Assembly: GCA_965153355.1 (NCBI GenBank) | Contig: OZ231128.1 | Location: 2,418,001 to 2,482,000 of the forward strand | Reading direction: 5' to 3' | DNA: 64,000 nucleotides | DNA from: Flaccisagitta enflata | Taxonomy: Eukaryota > Chaetognatha > Sagittoidea > Aphragmophora | Shown: positions 20,641 through 33,180 of the stretch, in pieces | Position numbering within the stretch: position 1 is the first letter of the stretch | Layout of the letters: each line of letters starts with the position of its first letter | Translations under genes and position numbers: made by a program | Notes under the pieces: model-generated | Databases searched by the model: none | What the model was told of the DNA's origin: nothing | Seen by the model: only the letters and a program-made list of their open reading frames with translations

Positions 20641-23228
20641 TCAATTGTCCACTTCAATCTCCTTGAGCTTTGCTTCCATATTCTGGAATCCTTCTTCTGT
20701 TTTGGGGAACAGGATTGGCTGACAATCCATCTCATCCCATCCATCCTTGCAATCAGGCTTTCCATTGCAAACATACTTCTCATCTAAACAAATTCCACTT
20801 GGGCATTTCAGCTGATTCTCACCGCATTTTTTCATGGATGATGTCTTCATTCTGCTTTGAATAGATTTTACAATAGATAAGTTTATTTCAACATAACTGA
20901 AATGTGAATCAACAAAGTGAGATTCGCTGTTGACAATTCCATGTAGATATGCCCTACCCTCTGAATGTGAAACTAGCACATCTCCATTTTTGTAAGAGCC
21001 TGTCTTGTTATCAGTAGCGCAAATATTTGACTTGAATCTCCCTATATATTCCTCATCTACTTTTTCATATTCTTCATAATCTTCATAAACATCATACAGT
21101 TCATCATCTTTATCAGGACATGAGCTTGATTGTACTTCAGACATTGACAGTTCTCTCCATAAGTTTCCACTTCTTCCATCTGTTTCCTTCCAGCCAACTG
21201 CTGTTAGATTAGATATGAATCTTGATGGAGAATGAAGACAGATTGGACGTAGAAAATCATTGAAATTGATCCTTTGTCGCAGGCGCATGATTGTGACAGA
21301 TTCTTGCTTTTCAACGCTTTCGACTTCGTTAACCCATTGGCTGAAGGATGGATGTATCTTGGAAGAAAAATATGTTCCATGACGTATCACAAATCTTTGA
21401 GCGGGGTCATTAAAGATGTATAAAGGAGCTGTAAGAAGGTGGTATGGATCTACAATTACTCCTCCTGCTTGTGGTATATTGGCTTTGTCAAATATGATAA
21501 CCATCCATGGGTTTTCAATGTATACATTGGGTAGAACCAGATTTTGGGAACGAGTTCCACAGATGTCCAGCAGTTGATCACAACCAGATTCATCTATACC
21601 ACCTCTGCAGTCCTCTTCTCCATTACAAACTTTTGAGTTTGCAATGCACAATCCATTTGGACACTGGAAGTCTGACTCGCTGCATGGGTGTTGTGGTTGT
21701 GTCTGGTCATAGGTTTTTTCCATGGCCTTATGAATCCAGGGTAGATGGTGCATGACACTTGTGTATACTCCAGGAGGCATCCCACGCCTGCCACATCTGT
21801 GGGCTGCAACGCCCCAACTAACTATGCCAATTTGTTGATAGTGATCAGTATCAACTCTGGAACTCAATGGACCACCGGAATCTCCCCTGCAGCTATCAAC
21901 TCTATCACCAATTGCGCAAATTGTGGTGTTGTCTATTGTTTTCCTAAAAATGATTTGATTCTCTTGTTTGTATATAGTCCACTGTTCTTTGCATTCTTCC
22001 AAAGATATAACTGACAAAAATCCTACTTGTAGTGAGTTGGAGTTTCTGTGGGGATTTTTCATACCCCATCCAGAAATAAATGCATTCCCTCCAGTATTTG
22101 AAAAATTGTCAAAATCTAACTTTGGCAAACAAATGGGGATGACAAACGCGTTGAATTCAATGATTTGCTTGGTATGAATGATGGCTATATCATTGTGAAG
22201 AGTCACATTGTTGTATTTTGAATGACGTGATATTCTATCAATTTTGTGAGTCTGCACTGAATCTTCGCCCACTGATAAATCTGTTTTGCCTAAAAGAACT
22301 CTAATTCTTGATACGTTTCTACCTTCAAAACAATGAGCTGCTGTCAATATGTGCCACTGACTGATCACACTCCCACCACAAAAGCTATTTGCATCATCAT
22401 CAATTAAAGCTGCCTGCCACGGACAAGCTCCCTCCTGACATGGTTGTCCACCTGCAACTCGGCGTTGAGAGATAAAATCTTGTATTTGAGTTGGCCTACC
22501 GCAAATTGCATCAATTCCTGGCATTGTGCTTTTATGGGCAAGATGGAATTCTGCCACTTTTATGGTTTTATGTGTGCTGTCTGTGAGAAATGTTATTTGG
22601 AAACAATGAAACGGTTTGGTGTGTGCTAGTTTGTGCTCTCTTAGTTCATACTTTGTAAAGCTTTTGGAAGTCTTACATGCATGAAGCAGAGACCATGAAC
22701 TTTCAAGATCTTTGCATGTCTTTTCCAATGCACCTAGATACAGGATCAATGTGAATCAAATTAGGATTTAAGTGAATCAAAGTAAGAATAAAGCGAATTA
22801 GATTATGAATATACAAAAGGCATAAATTTTCCAAAGTAAAGTCGGCCTCAGTTTTCCATTTTTCTATGACAAGTGTACCATTTATAAGTTTTCTTGTAGT
22901 GATGCCATTTCACATAGCCCATGGGCCTCATTAATTGAGGGACTCTGAATAGGATCCCATACTAAACCCCTGCAAAAGATAACTACCTTCCAACTTGTAG
23001 GCTGTATTCTTGCTAATTCGGAGAGAATAATTTGTCGCATAAACAGGAGTGTCAAACTTGGCGATAATGAGAGATTGAGGCAAGTTTAGTTCCTGAGCCA
23101 AACGGGCCTTGATTGGTGGTTTTTGCATAACATTCATTGTGACGACACTTTCCCGGTATCCAGGAAAAGAATCCCACCCTTCTACTACTGCGTCTTCCAT
23201 GTTGGTATCATTCTTATGGAAGTGGATC
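20641..23228 (-). CDS. Mosaic trypsin-LDLa-pseudotrypsin-LDLa protease, 5' end missing
   Basis: Exons 22987-23228 and 20641-22733, minus strand, joined in phase (donor GTAGTT, acceptor CTAG); further 5' exons were not found. Numbering below follows the open frame from 22749. The activation site is R97/VAGG. Trypsin domain 1 has His139 (LTAAHC), Asp187 (HNDIAI), Ser291 (CRGDSGGP), and Asp285 at the base of the S1 pocket, so cleavage after Arg/Lys is expected. LDLa modules are at 356-390 and 642-676. Domain 2 (about 408-635) has a trypsin-like fold pattern but no catalytic His (LLTAPLYIF) and no GDSGGP, and carries an acidic tyrosine-rich tract (547-568). The N-terminal exon resembles no family I know. 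Likely a secreted haemolymph, clotting or immune protease. Confidence 0.85.
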
Positions 23229-24245
23229 CTGTGGATAAAATTTGAAAAAAATGTTGTTGGGGGAATCAAGGTAGTAATCAATGAAAGCCAAGTTGAAATG
23301 CCCACCGTGCATCAATCCTCTGGAGTTCATCCACCCATAAGTCCCATGGTCTATGTACTATCTCGCTCATAGATCCTCGGTAAACACACATAAAAAGAAT
23401 GGAATGGTGCTGCGCCTAAACAAATTGAGCTTCTGACCCCAGCTTGGTCGCATTTGATAGAGTTTAAATAACTAACCTTTTGCATCTGGCTTTGGCTGAT
23501 TTTTAAAGTCATGGACATATCATAGAAGCTCTAACTTTGGTATGTTTCTAAGTCCTTTTTGGGCAGCGGCTCCAAAGGAGTTAATGACCTTTACTTTCAC
23601 ACAATTGGGGAATTTTCTCCTCGTCCTTCTCCTTTTTCTCCTTCACCTTCTTCTCCTTCTCCCCCTTCTCCTTCTTTTTCCTCTATTCTGCCAATTTTGC
23701 CAAATTCTGCCAATTCTACAAAATTCTGCCAATTTTTGCCAAGGAGGCCCTGCACCCTCTTTCATTCTTAATCATAAAATATTCCAGCAGGGCAGGGGTA
23801 CTGCTGACCATCTGATGCTTTTGCGACTATTTTCTCCCATGTATTTACAGTTATACACGCATATGATTACCCTTTTGTGTCACTTTTATGTACAAACAAG
23901 CACACAACATGAGGAATGAAAAGAATTGGTGCAGGGGACACAGAATCTACCATCTTGGCCGAAAATACTACACATTTTGATTAAAAGGTTGGTTTTTGTA
24001 AATTTATTTCTTTAAGTCAGAGGTTCTTTTAGAACTGATTGTTTTCCTCAGCTGTGCATACTACTATTGATGCTAACAGTTAATGGATTCATTAATCATC
24101 GACCCCCAGTTAAATTTCCATGTTAATCACTGCTAACTGTTAATTTGTTTGCAATGCAATCAATGCAACAATTTTTAAAAATGCAGAAATTTGACGTAAT
24201 ATGGAGACTAAAAATCTTAAAAAAAAGGATAGCTAATGCACTGTG
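23229..24245. other. Spacer upstream of the protease exons, with an FB-family fragment
   Basis: Missing 5' exons of the protease may lie here or beyond, but none was recognised. 23553-23838 is a reverse-oriented FB-family piece: TTTTTGGGCAGCGGCTCC at its left, a CTCCTTCTCC-rich core and TTTTGCCAAATTCTGCC repeats, and the outer end GCTTTTGCGACTATT. Confidence 0.5.
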
Positions 24246-24248
24246 CAC

Positions 24249-24344
<96 letters not shown>

Positions 24345-24345
24345 A
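24246..24345. repeat. CA dinucleotide microsatellite
   Basis: About 45 CA units with a few interruptions at either end. Confidence 0.99.
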
Positions 24346-24594
24346 TACAGAGGAACTAACACTCAGACAAAGCAGGAATGAGTGATTGATTGTGGACAAT
24401 TGAAAGAAAATCTTTTTTTCCGTATTTTGTGAATTTTATACACATCATTTCATGATAAAGTAATAGCAAAACAAAGACTAAATATTGAAGGACAGTTAGC
24501 GGTTAATCCTATTTAACTATTTTGATGATGAATGATAACATTAATGGTTAATTAATCGTTAATCATTAATGGTTATGCATCGATACATACTACG

Positions 24595-24880
24595 CAAATT
24601 AAAAAAGAATACACTTTTGTACAAGTGATAAAACATACATGAAAAGTCTTTTGAACTTTTATGTGACCAATCCCTAGTCTGTATCTCAAACTGTTTAAAA
24701 GTTTCAGCCTGTCAGAGTGAAGCACCACTTTGCTAAAATGCCTGTTTTTCAATGGGACAGCAAAAAAAAATTTGGCAATGTTTCCATTCAAACTTATGGG
24801 GTAATGCCATTTTTAGAAATACAAGATTGGTGCCAAGTGAAAGAATTTTTGAAGGGCTTTTCAGCAGTCTAGAATCTTAT
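24595..24880. repeat. Inverted, diverged copy of the A-rich MITE
   Basis: Contains GTCTGTATCTCAAACTGTTT, the inverse of AAACCGTTTGAGATACAGAC in the copies at 10393 and 17063, and the TTTTTAGAAATA and GGTGCCAAGTGAAAG blocks in matching inverted order. Confidence 0.6.
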
Positions 24881-24903
24881 CTAGTTTCCATGAGATCCAT
24901 GTT

Positions 24904-25097
24904 TTTAGTCAAACTACGCGAATCTACAACCCGCATTGTCGGTCTGTTGGTCCGTCCGTCCATTGGTCCATCCGTCCATCCGTCACACTTTTTTGGGGTT
25001 TTTGCGGTCTTTAGTCTCACTGCTCCCGCCCAAATGATGAAGCGACCTCAAGTATGGCCCCTGCCCACCCACACGCAACTTAGGTACCCGTTAAGGC
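24904..25097 (-). repeat. Family A copy, reverse orientation
   Basis: Starts TTTTTAGTCAAACTACGCG, has a GTCCGTCCATTGG core, then GTTTTTGCGGTCTTTAG and GCTCCCGCCCAAATGATG, and ends GGTACCCGTTAAGGCCTTG. Confidence 0.7.
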
Positions 25098-25331
25098 CTT
25101 GCGTATGGCGTTTTTTTCCGCAGTTTCGGTTCGGGTTCGGAATACCTCAAAACCTTTCCTCGGGTTTATAACGGGTTTATATCGGTTTCTTAAGTAAATA
25201 TAGTAACAAAAAGATGTCTGTTTATTCACCAGAGAGAAAGAAAAAGAGAGAAAAAAGAGAGAGAAAAAAAATGAGAGAAAGAAAAAAGAGAAAAGGAAAA
25301 AAAAGAAGAAGAGAGAGATGAATTGAGAAGA

Positions 25332-25745
25332 AACAAGGCCAACACCTATCAGTCGCGTGCGAGACTTACAAACAAAGAATGACTTAGAATGACTTAGAAT
25401 GACTTTCAATGACTTAGAATGACCTAAAATGACCAAAATTGACTTAAAATGACTAAAAACCCTAATAACCAAAAATGACTTAACATAACTTAAAATGACT
25501 TAAAATGACTCAAAATGACTTAGAATGACTCAAAATGACTTAGAATAACTATAAATGACTTAAAATGACTTAACATGACCTACGAGTTGACGTTATAGTA
25601 CAAAAAAGTAAAGTGTGACGGACGGACCGACGGACGGACGGACCGACGGACGGACCGACGGACGGACCGACGGACGGACCGACGGATGGACCGATGGACG
25701 GACCGACAAAGCGGGTTGTAGAGTCGCGTGCACGCGACTAAAAAA
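25332..25745 (+). repeat. Family A copy with AATGACTTAA core, complete
   Basis: Left end AACAAGGCCAACACCTATC with AGTCGCGTGC, then about 20 decamers near AATGACTTAA, then the AAAAAGTAAAGTGTGACGG block, a GGACCGAC array, GACAAAGCGGG, and the terminal palindrome AGTCGCGTGCACGCGACT with a run of A's. Confidence 0.85.
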
Positions 25746-25790
25746 GGACAGAAAGAAACATGTACACAAACTCGAGTAAAGAATGAGGAA

Positions 25791-26491
25791 AACAAGGCCA
25801 ACACCTATAAGTCGCGTGCGGGACTTACATAATTACTTGATCACCTATAATCACCAATAATTACCTATGATTACAAAACCTATAATTTCCTACAGTGAGT
25901 TATAATTACTTATACCAATAATAACTGATAATTCCCTTTAAAATGATTATGATTTCCAATAATTAGCTATCATTACCTTTAATTAATCTAATGACCTAAA
26001 ATTACTAATGATTAGATATTGACCTATAAGAACCAATGATTACCTATAATACCCTATGATTACCCATATTTATCTATAACTGCATAATGACCTTTGGTTA
26101 CCTTTTATTACGTAATAACCTATAACAACCAATAATGACTTAATATGACTTACTAGACTATAATGACCAAATGACTAAAATGACCACAATGACCAAAATG
26201 ACTTGAATTGACTAAAATTGACTTAGAATAATTTTAATTGACTCAAATTGAGTCAAATTGACTTAATATGACTTCAAATGACTAAAATGACTAAGTGACT
26301 TAAATTGACTTTCATTGAATTTAAATGACTTAAAATGACTTAAAATGACTTAAAATGACTTAAAATGACCTAAAAAGACTTAAATTGACCTAAAATGGCC
26401 TAAATTGACTTGAATTGACCTAAAATGATTAAAATGCCTTAAGTGACTGAAATGACTCACATTGACTTAAAATAACTTAAAATGACTTAAG
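25791..26491 (+). repeat. Family A copy, expanded decamer core, right end lost
   Basis: Starts AACAAGGCCAACACC, then AGTCGCGTGCGGGACTTAC, then 600 bp of diverged TAATTACCTATAATTACC and AATGACTTAA units. No terminal palindrome was found before unique-looking sequence begins near 26492. Confidence 0.7.
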
Positions 26492-27010
26492 AGGTAGGAA
26501 TGGTATACAAACAGGCATATTAGATGACTCCTAGATGCATCCCGAACATTGCCATGGTCATGGGAGTCCCACCCCAATCTCCCACTTCAAGATAAATGTA
26601 AGAAGTCATACAAAAAGTGCGCCACCGTCTGATTTGAATATATGAAAAGGAAGCCCTTTTCCATTGCTTTCTAACCATGCGTTCAAATGTTTCGGTGGCG
26701 CACCTTTAGTTGTACATATTTGCCCAAAAAAATTTTTATTACATACTTTTGTTGTGTGACCATAGCTCTATCGAATCCTTGATCCACTCATTATGTAGGG
26801 TCAGTGTAACATTCCCATCAGTATATCGTAGTGTCTTGACTCTAATACGTCATCAATTTGTGTTTCTGAGAAAAAAATCAGACAAAAAATCTCTGCGAAG
26901 AATCATTCCCTTCTCTCAAAAGTTGTTCTTACAAGACTGCAACTAGTCATATTTCTTTCTCTCAAGTTTTTCTTTTTTTCTGTTCGCGTTTATTTAGAAG
27001 ACACGACCTT
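26492..27010. other. Unassigned sequence
   Basis: No gene-like ORF or repeat recognised. A short pair, GCGCCACCG (near 26620) and CGGTGGCGCAC (near 26692), forms inverted ends of about 85 bp. Confidence 0.4.
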
Positions 27011-27189
27011 TTTTCCTAATTAACTAAACTTGAAACAATGGCGATTGAGATGATAACGGAGAAGTCGACGGCGCAGAGTAAGCGGACAACGCAACGACGA
27101 TCGCGGTGAGAACGACGATCGCGATGACCGTGATAATGATGACGACGACGACAACAATTTGATGAAAACGGTAACATTGATGACAACCA

Positions 27190-27216
27190 AAATAATAACC
27201 AAACAACAACCACAGC

Positions 27217-27263
<47 letters not shown>

Positions 27264-27293
27264 AAAAGAATAACAACAACAACAACAACAACA

Positions 27294-27324
<31 letters not shown>

Positions 27325-27394
27325 GATGACGACGACAACAACAACAAAAACAATAACGAAAACAACGACAACAACGACAACAACGACAACAACG

Positions 27395-27476
<82 letters not shown>

Positions 27477-28134
27477 CGACAACAATGACAACAATGACAA
27501 CAACGACAACAACAACAATGACAACAACGACAACAACATTGACAATGACAACAACATCGACAATGACAACAACAAACAGACAACACACATTGACAAAAAT
27601 AGACAAACAACAGACAATGACAACAACAAAAAATAGAAACAAACAACAGCAAAAAACAACAAACAAAAAATAACAAAAAACAAACAACAACAACAAACAA
27701 ACAAACAACAGACAGCAACAAACAAACAACAGACAACAACAACAAACGAACAACAGACAAAGACATCAACAACAAACAAACAACAGACAGCGACAACAAC
27801 AACAAACAAATAACAGACAACAACAACTAACAAACAACAGACAACGACAATAACAACAAACAACAGATAACAACAACAACAAACAAACAACAATAACAAA
27901 AGCACCAACATCATATTACTGTTTAACAACTTTTGTTTCAGCGCAACCACGTTCTTCAACGCGTCTGAATATACACACTTTTCTCCTCCAGGTAACAAAT
28001 ATTCGATTGGCGTCAACTGACTGCTGCATGGAGATGATTGCGGTTACCATCGAGACTATCGTGGCCATGGTGGCGCTGAAACTCCAAATCTTCTTACAGA
28101 ATACAACAACAAGAATAAGGACAACAACAACACC

Positions 28135-28172
<38 letters not shown>

Positions 28173-28176
28173 CGAG

Positions 28177-28208
<32 letters not shown>

Positions 28209-28215
28209 CTAGAAA
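27190..28215. repeat. AAC/ACAACG trinucleotide arrays
   Basis: 27199-27900 is dominated by AAC with ACG, ACA and ATG variants; 28105-28210 is a second AAC block. They give very long low-complexity ORFs on both strands that are not genes. Sequence at 27950-28104 between them is less repetitive but shows no supported gene. Confidence 0.95.
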
Positions 28216-28454
28216 GCCACTACTACATAGATGATTTGTTTCACTTAGCACCCAACGCAATCTCTGTATTAGATACTGTTTGTGTTTGTATTTGTGTGGA
28301 GGGGGGGGGGTGAAATGATCATATGATAATTTCATTTCAAAAATAAATGTTTCAAGCTGATTTCATCTGGAATGTAAGACGGAATTGTTGACTTAGGGCA
28401 GTTGTACAGTGCTAGTTTGATTTTCAAGAACGAATATGAGAAGATATGGATATC

Positions 28455-28772
28455 TTGTTTTAGGTCGCGTGCTACACAACTACGTCAACCACCTGTTGGT
28501 CCCTCTATCCAATCATCCATCTGTCTACCCATCATCCAGCAGTCTGTCCGTTTGTCACGTTTGTTGATTTTGGGTAACTTACAGGTCGCTGCCCCTGTAA
28601 AAAACAAGGCCAGATACACGGCCACCAGTTGCGGACGGGTGGGCAGGGGCATAAATGCGCGTTTTCCCCCTTTTTGACTCGATCATTACGGACCAACGGA
28701 CCAACGGTTGGACCGACGGAGGGACCAACGGATGGACAAAGACTCTTATAGAGTTGAGTGTCTGCAACTAAA
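28455..28772. repeat. Family A fragments, both orientations
   Basis: 28460-28600 starts TTTAGGTCGCGTGCTACAC in reverse sense. 28603-28772 is plus-oriented (AACAAGGCCAGATACACGGC, a GGACCAACGG core, GACAAAGACTCTTATAGAG, ending CTGCAACTAAAAA). Confidence 0.65.
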
Positions 28773-29154
28773 AACCTGATTGGCCTCCCATATTAACAAC
28801 TTTGCATACCTACATGCAACTAAAGCTGTTCTATCTGTCGTTGTGCCCATCTGTTGATTGGTCTGTCTGAGCAACTGCCAAAATTTTCTTCTTAGGCATA
28901 TTGCATCTCTGCCGCTGCCCATTGACAAAATAGCCTCTGCATTACCGCCAATGCCTACTCACACGCATTTACAAGTGTTTATCAGATTTTTGACCAACCT
29001 GATATGAGACTGTCATCCTCACAAGTCAGACATGACTTTTTTCAAAGGGTTAGCAATGGTTTGCAAGGAAACGCCTATGATTTTTGGAATCAGCGTGGCA
29101 GGTTTACCCAAACGTTATATTTTCAGGCTAATCGAGGGTACTTCCATTCCTTCT

Positions 29155-30206
29155 CCTTAAAATGTCTTGAAATGACCTAAAGTGACTTAGAATCACTGAT
29201 ATGAATTGATATACTGAATTAAAATGTCTTAAAAAAGGACGTTATGGACAAAAAAGTAAGAAGGGGACAGACCAACCAACGAACTTAAAATGACTTAGAA
29301 TGACTTAGAATGATTTAGAATGACTTAGAATGACTTAGATTGACTTAACATGACTTAAACTAAATCAAAATGACTCTAAAAAGGACGTAATGGACAAAAA
29401 AGTTAAAGGGGACAGACCAACCAACCGACTTAAAATGACTTAAAATGACTTAGAATGATTTAGAATGACTTAGAATGACTTAGATTGACTTAGAATGACT
29501 TAGAATGACTTAAAATGACTTAAAATGAATCAAAATGACTCAGAAAAAGATGTAATGGACAAAAAAGTAAAAAGGGGACAGACCAACCAACCAACTTAAA
29601 ATGACTTAAAATGACTTAGAATGACTTAGAATGACCTAAAATGACTTAAAATAACTTAAAATGAATCAAAATGACTCAAAAAAGGATGTAATGGACAAAA
29701 AAGTAAAAAGGGGACAGACCAACCGACCGACTTAAAATGACTTAAAATGACTTAGAATGATTTAGAATGACTTAGAATGACTTAGATTGACTTAGAATGA
29801 CTTAGAATGACTTAAAATGACTTAAAATGACTTAAAATGAATCAAAATGACTCAGAAAAAGATGTAATGGACAAAAAAGTAAAAAGGGGACAGACCAACC
29901 AACCAACTTAAAATGACTTAAAATGACTTAGAATGACTTAGAATGACCTAAAATGACTTAAAATGACTTATAATGAATCAAAATGACTCAAAAAAGGATG
30001 TAATGGACAAAAAAGTAAAAAGGGGACAGACCAACCAACCGACTTAAAACGACTTAAAATGACTTAAAATGACTTAAAATGACTTAAAATGACTTAAAAT
30101 GACGTAATGGACAAAAAAGTAAAAAGGGGACCAACCGACCGACCAACCGACCGACCAACGGACCGACAAAGCGGGATGTAGAGTCGCGTGCACGCGACTA
30201 AAAATA
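29155..30206 (+). repeat. Higher-order decamer array ending in the family A palindrome
   Basis: Blocks of AATGACTTAA decamers alternate with a fixed spacer containing GTAATGGACAAAAAAGT and GGGGACAGACCAACC, seven times, with periods of roughly 105-175 bp that alternate long and short. It closes with GACAAAGCGGGATGTAG, the 18-bp palindrome AGTCGCGTGCACGCGACT, and a run of A's at 30206. Confidence 0.88.
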
Positions 30207-30249
30207 AGTTTAAACAGCATGATAAGAAAAAAAATGATTGCGACTAAGT

Positions 30250-30403
<154 letters not shown>

Positions 30404-30865
30404 ACACCCATTGTATTATCAAAAAGGTGAGAAAAAATACAAAAACAATTTGATGAGTAAAAAATTGAAAAAATAATATAGAAACTAAAATATCTTAGAG
30501 GACAAAGTCGAGTCTGAAGGCAAAACCGAATTTCGGGTTTGGCTTCAAAACCGAGCCTCGGCCTTCTCACGGCCAAACCCGCAAGGCCTTAGTAGCCATG
30601 TACCCGGCCTTGTTCTTTTTTCAATTTGAGTTGTTGATTTATGGGCAACAAAGTATTTCTTTGTGTCTCCTGTCATTTTCTAAAGCATGCTTCTTATTTG
30701 CCTAGTGTGATGAACTTTTGGCAGAACATACATGCCAAGTTAGAATTTCATCCAAATGAGCCAACTGGAATTATCTATGCTAGGTTTTATATCATTTTTA
30801 TACTGTGACAGGTGTTAGTTGAACTTTCATTACAGCCATGTTGGTTAGAACATGATAAAACTGTA

Positions 30866-31490
30866 ACCATGGCCAGAAAAAAAGTAGACGCTCAATCTTT
30901 ATCATTTGATTAAAAACCAGTCATGTTTTTTACATAAAATCTATGAGCATTCAAAAGAGCTTCAAAAATTCAACAAATCTAGACTAAGACTTTGTAACTT
31001 AAGTCCTTTAGAAAGGATATAAGATTGAAGTTCAACACTCATTTTTCAAAATGCCAAAAAAGAGCAAATTTCATCACCAGTCAACAAGGCATTTTTTAAC
31101 TTACTTTTTCTGTAGAATAAAGATAAAAAAAATGAACAGTATGAAATTTTTGGTGAAAATCAAGTATTTTCAATTCCCTACAAGATGAAACCAAGCAAAA
31201 TTAATGATTCCGCCTCGTTTAAAAGCTGTATCAATTTAAAATTGGTTACTCTGAAAATATTTGAGATTTTTGAGAGGTTATCTTTAAAGGGGGAATCCCC
31301 TTAGTGAGACAATTTTTTTCCCTTAAGTGAGAAACAAAAAAATTCCCTCCAGTGAGACCTAAAAAAGTGTCTCACTTGAGGGAAAAAAATGTAGTCTCAC
31401 TGGAGGGAATTTTTTCTCACTAAAATTCCCTCTAGTGAGACAAAAAAGGAGGAAAGTGGAGGAAATTCCCCCCAGTGAGATGACGCAAAG
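30866..31490. repeat. Dispersed repeat starting GTAACCATGGCC and ending in GTCTCACT inverted units
   Basis: The left end, GTAACCATGGCCAGAAAAAAA with GTAGACGC, and the right end, TTTAAAGGGGGAATCCCC followed by several inverted copies of GTCTCACTGGAGGGAA, both recur in inverted order at 50845-51186. The two copies define the element. Confidence 0.68.
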
Positions 31491-32312
31491 AAAATAGCAG
31501 ATACTCATAACAGGAGTCTCCCATCCACCCTTCCCACCATTTCAACCTCCTTTACATCCATTCCCTACTTGGCTACGACCTCTCTTTCTTTCTTCCTTCT
31601 TTTCTTTCTTTTGTTCCTCCCCTACCTACCTTTTCTTCATTCCTTCCTTCCTTCTGGACCGATGACCTATGCTTTCACATTTGATTTGGAGGACGCATTT
31701 ATTAATTCCTTCTTGCCATTTCTCTCTTCTGCCTTCCTTCCTTCTTTCAGCCGCGACATTAAAAGGCCAATGTACTGTAGCAAATAAAGGTGAATTTCCA
31801 GATGTTTGTCCCTCCATCCAAAATCACCCCTGTCATGCTTGTAGTAAGCCATCTCTTGTCTAAAATTTGCCCTCTCAAGCCTCTAATCTGACTTTCTGGC
31901 TTCAATCTCGCCTTCAGATTACCCTCTCAGGCCTCGAATCTGCCCTCATGCATCTTATTGGCTCTCTCATGAGGCTTCAAGTCAGCCTCTGGATGCCTCA
32001 TATTTGCCCTGTAAGAAATCAAATCAGTCCTCCATAGTGCCCTCTTAGAAAGTCTGGTAATTCACCCCTGTGTCCTAAAGGACATTGGTCCTTTTGGGCC
32101 GCTGCCCTGCTCTCACTCAATTTCTGCAGCTCATCACTCAAAGCAGGGCATCTGGTGCCGCTGAACATGTTTGATCAGTGGATGACTAGTTTCCATTGCT
32201 CCCTTCCTTCTTCCAATTCCTCCCTTTCTTCTTTCTTCTTTCTTTCAATTCCAACCTTCCTTCCCTCCTCCCATTCCTCCCTTCCTATATACTTCCATTC
32301 CACCCTCCCTTC
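31491..32312. other. CTTCC-rich sequence with FB-family remnants
   Basis: CTTCC-rich low-complexity stretches at 31590-31660 and 32195-32310. ACCGATGACCTATGCTTTCAC (31658) and TTTTGGGCCGCTGCCCTGC (32094), followed by GCAGGGCATCTGGTGCCGC (32144), are FB-family end pieces. No gene. Confidence 0.6.
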
Positions 32313-32693
32313 CTTTTGGGCCAATGACCTATGCTTTCACATAGGGGGAAACTCCTCCTTCTTTTCCTTCAGTGTACCCCCCCCCCCCGAGGCTCAAATC
32401 CCAGTCTCGAGGCTCAAATCCCAGTCTCGAGGCTCAAATCCCAGTCTCGAGGCTCATATCCCAATCTCAAGGCTTTAATCCCAAACTCAAGGCTCAAATC
32501 CCAAACTCAAGGCTCAAATCGTAGTCTGGAGGCTCAAATCCCAGTCTTGAGGCTCAAATCCCAGTCTCAAAGCTCAAATCCTAGCCTCAAGGCTTAAATC
32601 CCGGCCCCAAAGGTCACATCCCAGACTGAAGGCTCACATACCAGCTGCAGTAAAAACAGCATAGGTCATCGGCCCCTTCGGGGCGGCTGCCCC
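32313..32693. mobile_element. FB-family fold-back element with 20-bp minisatellite core
   Basis: Left arm TTTTGGGCCAATGACCTATG, right arm GCATAGGTCATCGGCCCC then GGGGCGGCTGCCCC. The core (about 32388-32640) is 12 or more copies of GAGGCTCAAATCCCAGTCTC with variants. Confidence 0.75.
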
Positions 32694-33180
32694 TTTTACC
32701 ACCTCACACCCACAATACGTTGTCCCACTTACACTCAAGTGTCTTAATATTCACTGTTAAGATGAAAAAGCCATCACACATTATGAGATAGACGCATATA
32801 AATTGAGATGTTTCAAATCAAAGCTATTGTCTCTCAGTAGGTCAATTGAACAGTTATAAAAGGGGTATGAGTACCCCATTGGTATCATAGATGGCCCCTT
32901 AGGTGCCCCATAGGGTACCTTGAACCCAATATAGATGGCAAAAATAGCAAAGAATAAAAAGAATGCTTAAATTCATAAAAATTGTTTTTTTTTGCATGAG
33001 TAAACCAAATCTTTTGTACTGGTTCACTCAATAGTAGCGATTTAATGGAGGCTAGGCTGTAAGATGGCCAGTGCATGCTGAAGGGGGCCAAACAGAACTT
33101 GAAAAAAGATTTAAATAGCTTAAAAAAAGGCTCATCTTATGGAATTTAAAAAAAATATTTCAAAAAATGTATTTTCTAGT
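32694..33180. other. Unassigned sequence
   Basis: No supported gene or repeat. Contains short runs such as GGTGCCCCATAGGGTACC near 32902. Confidence 0.35.

Noticed and set aside
20641-20643. Selenocysteine at the protease UGA
   Set aside because: No redox motif around it and no SECIS-like stem recognised downstream.
27016-28016. ORFs of 245-330 codons rich in Val, Cys or Leu
   Set aside because: Generated by AAC/ACG trinucleotide arrays on the opposite strand; no domain.
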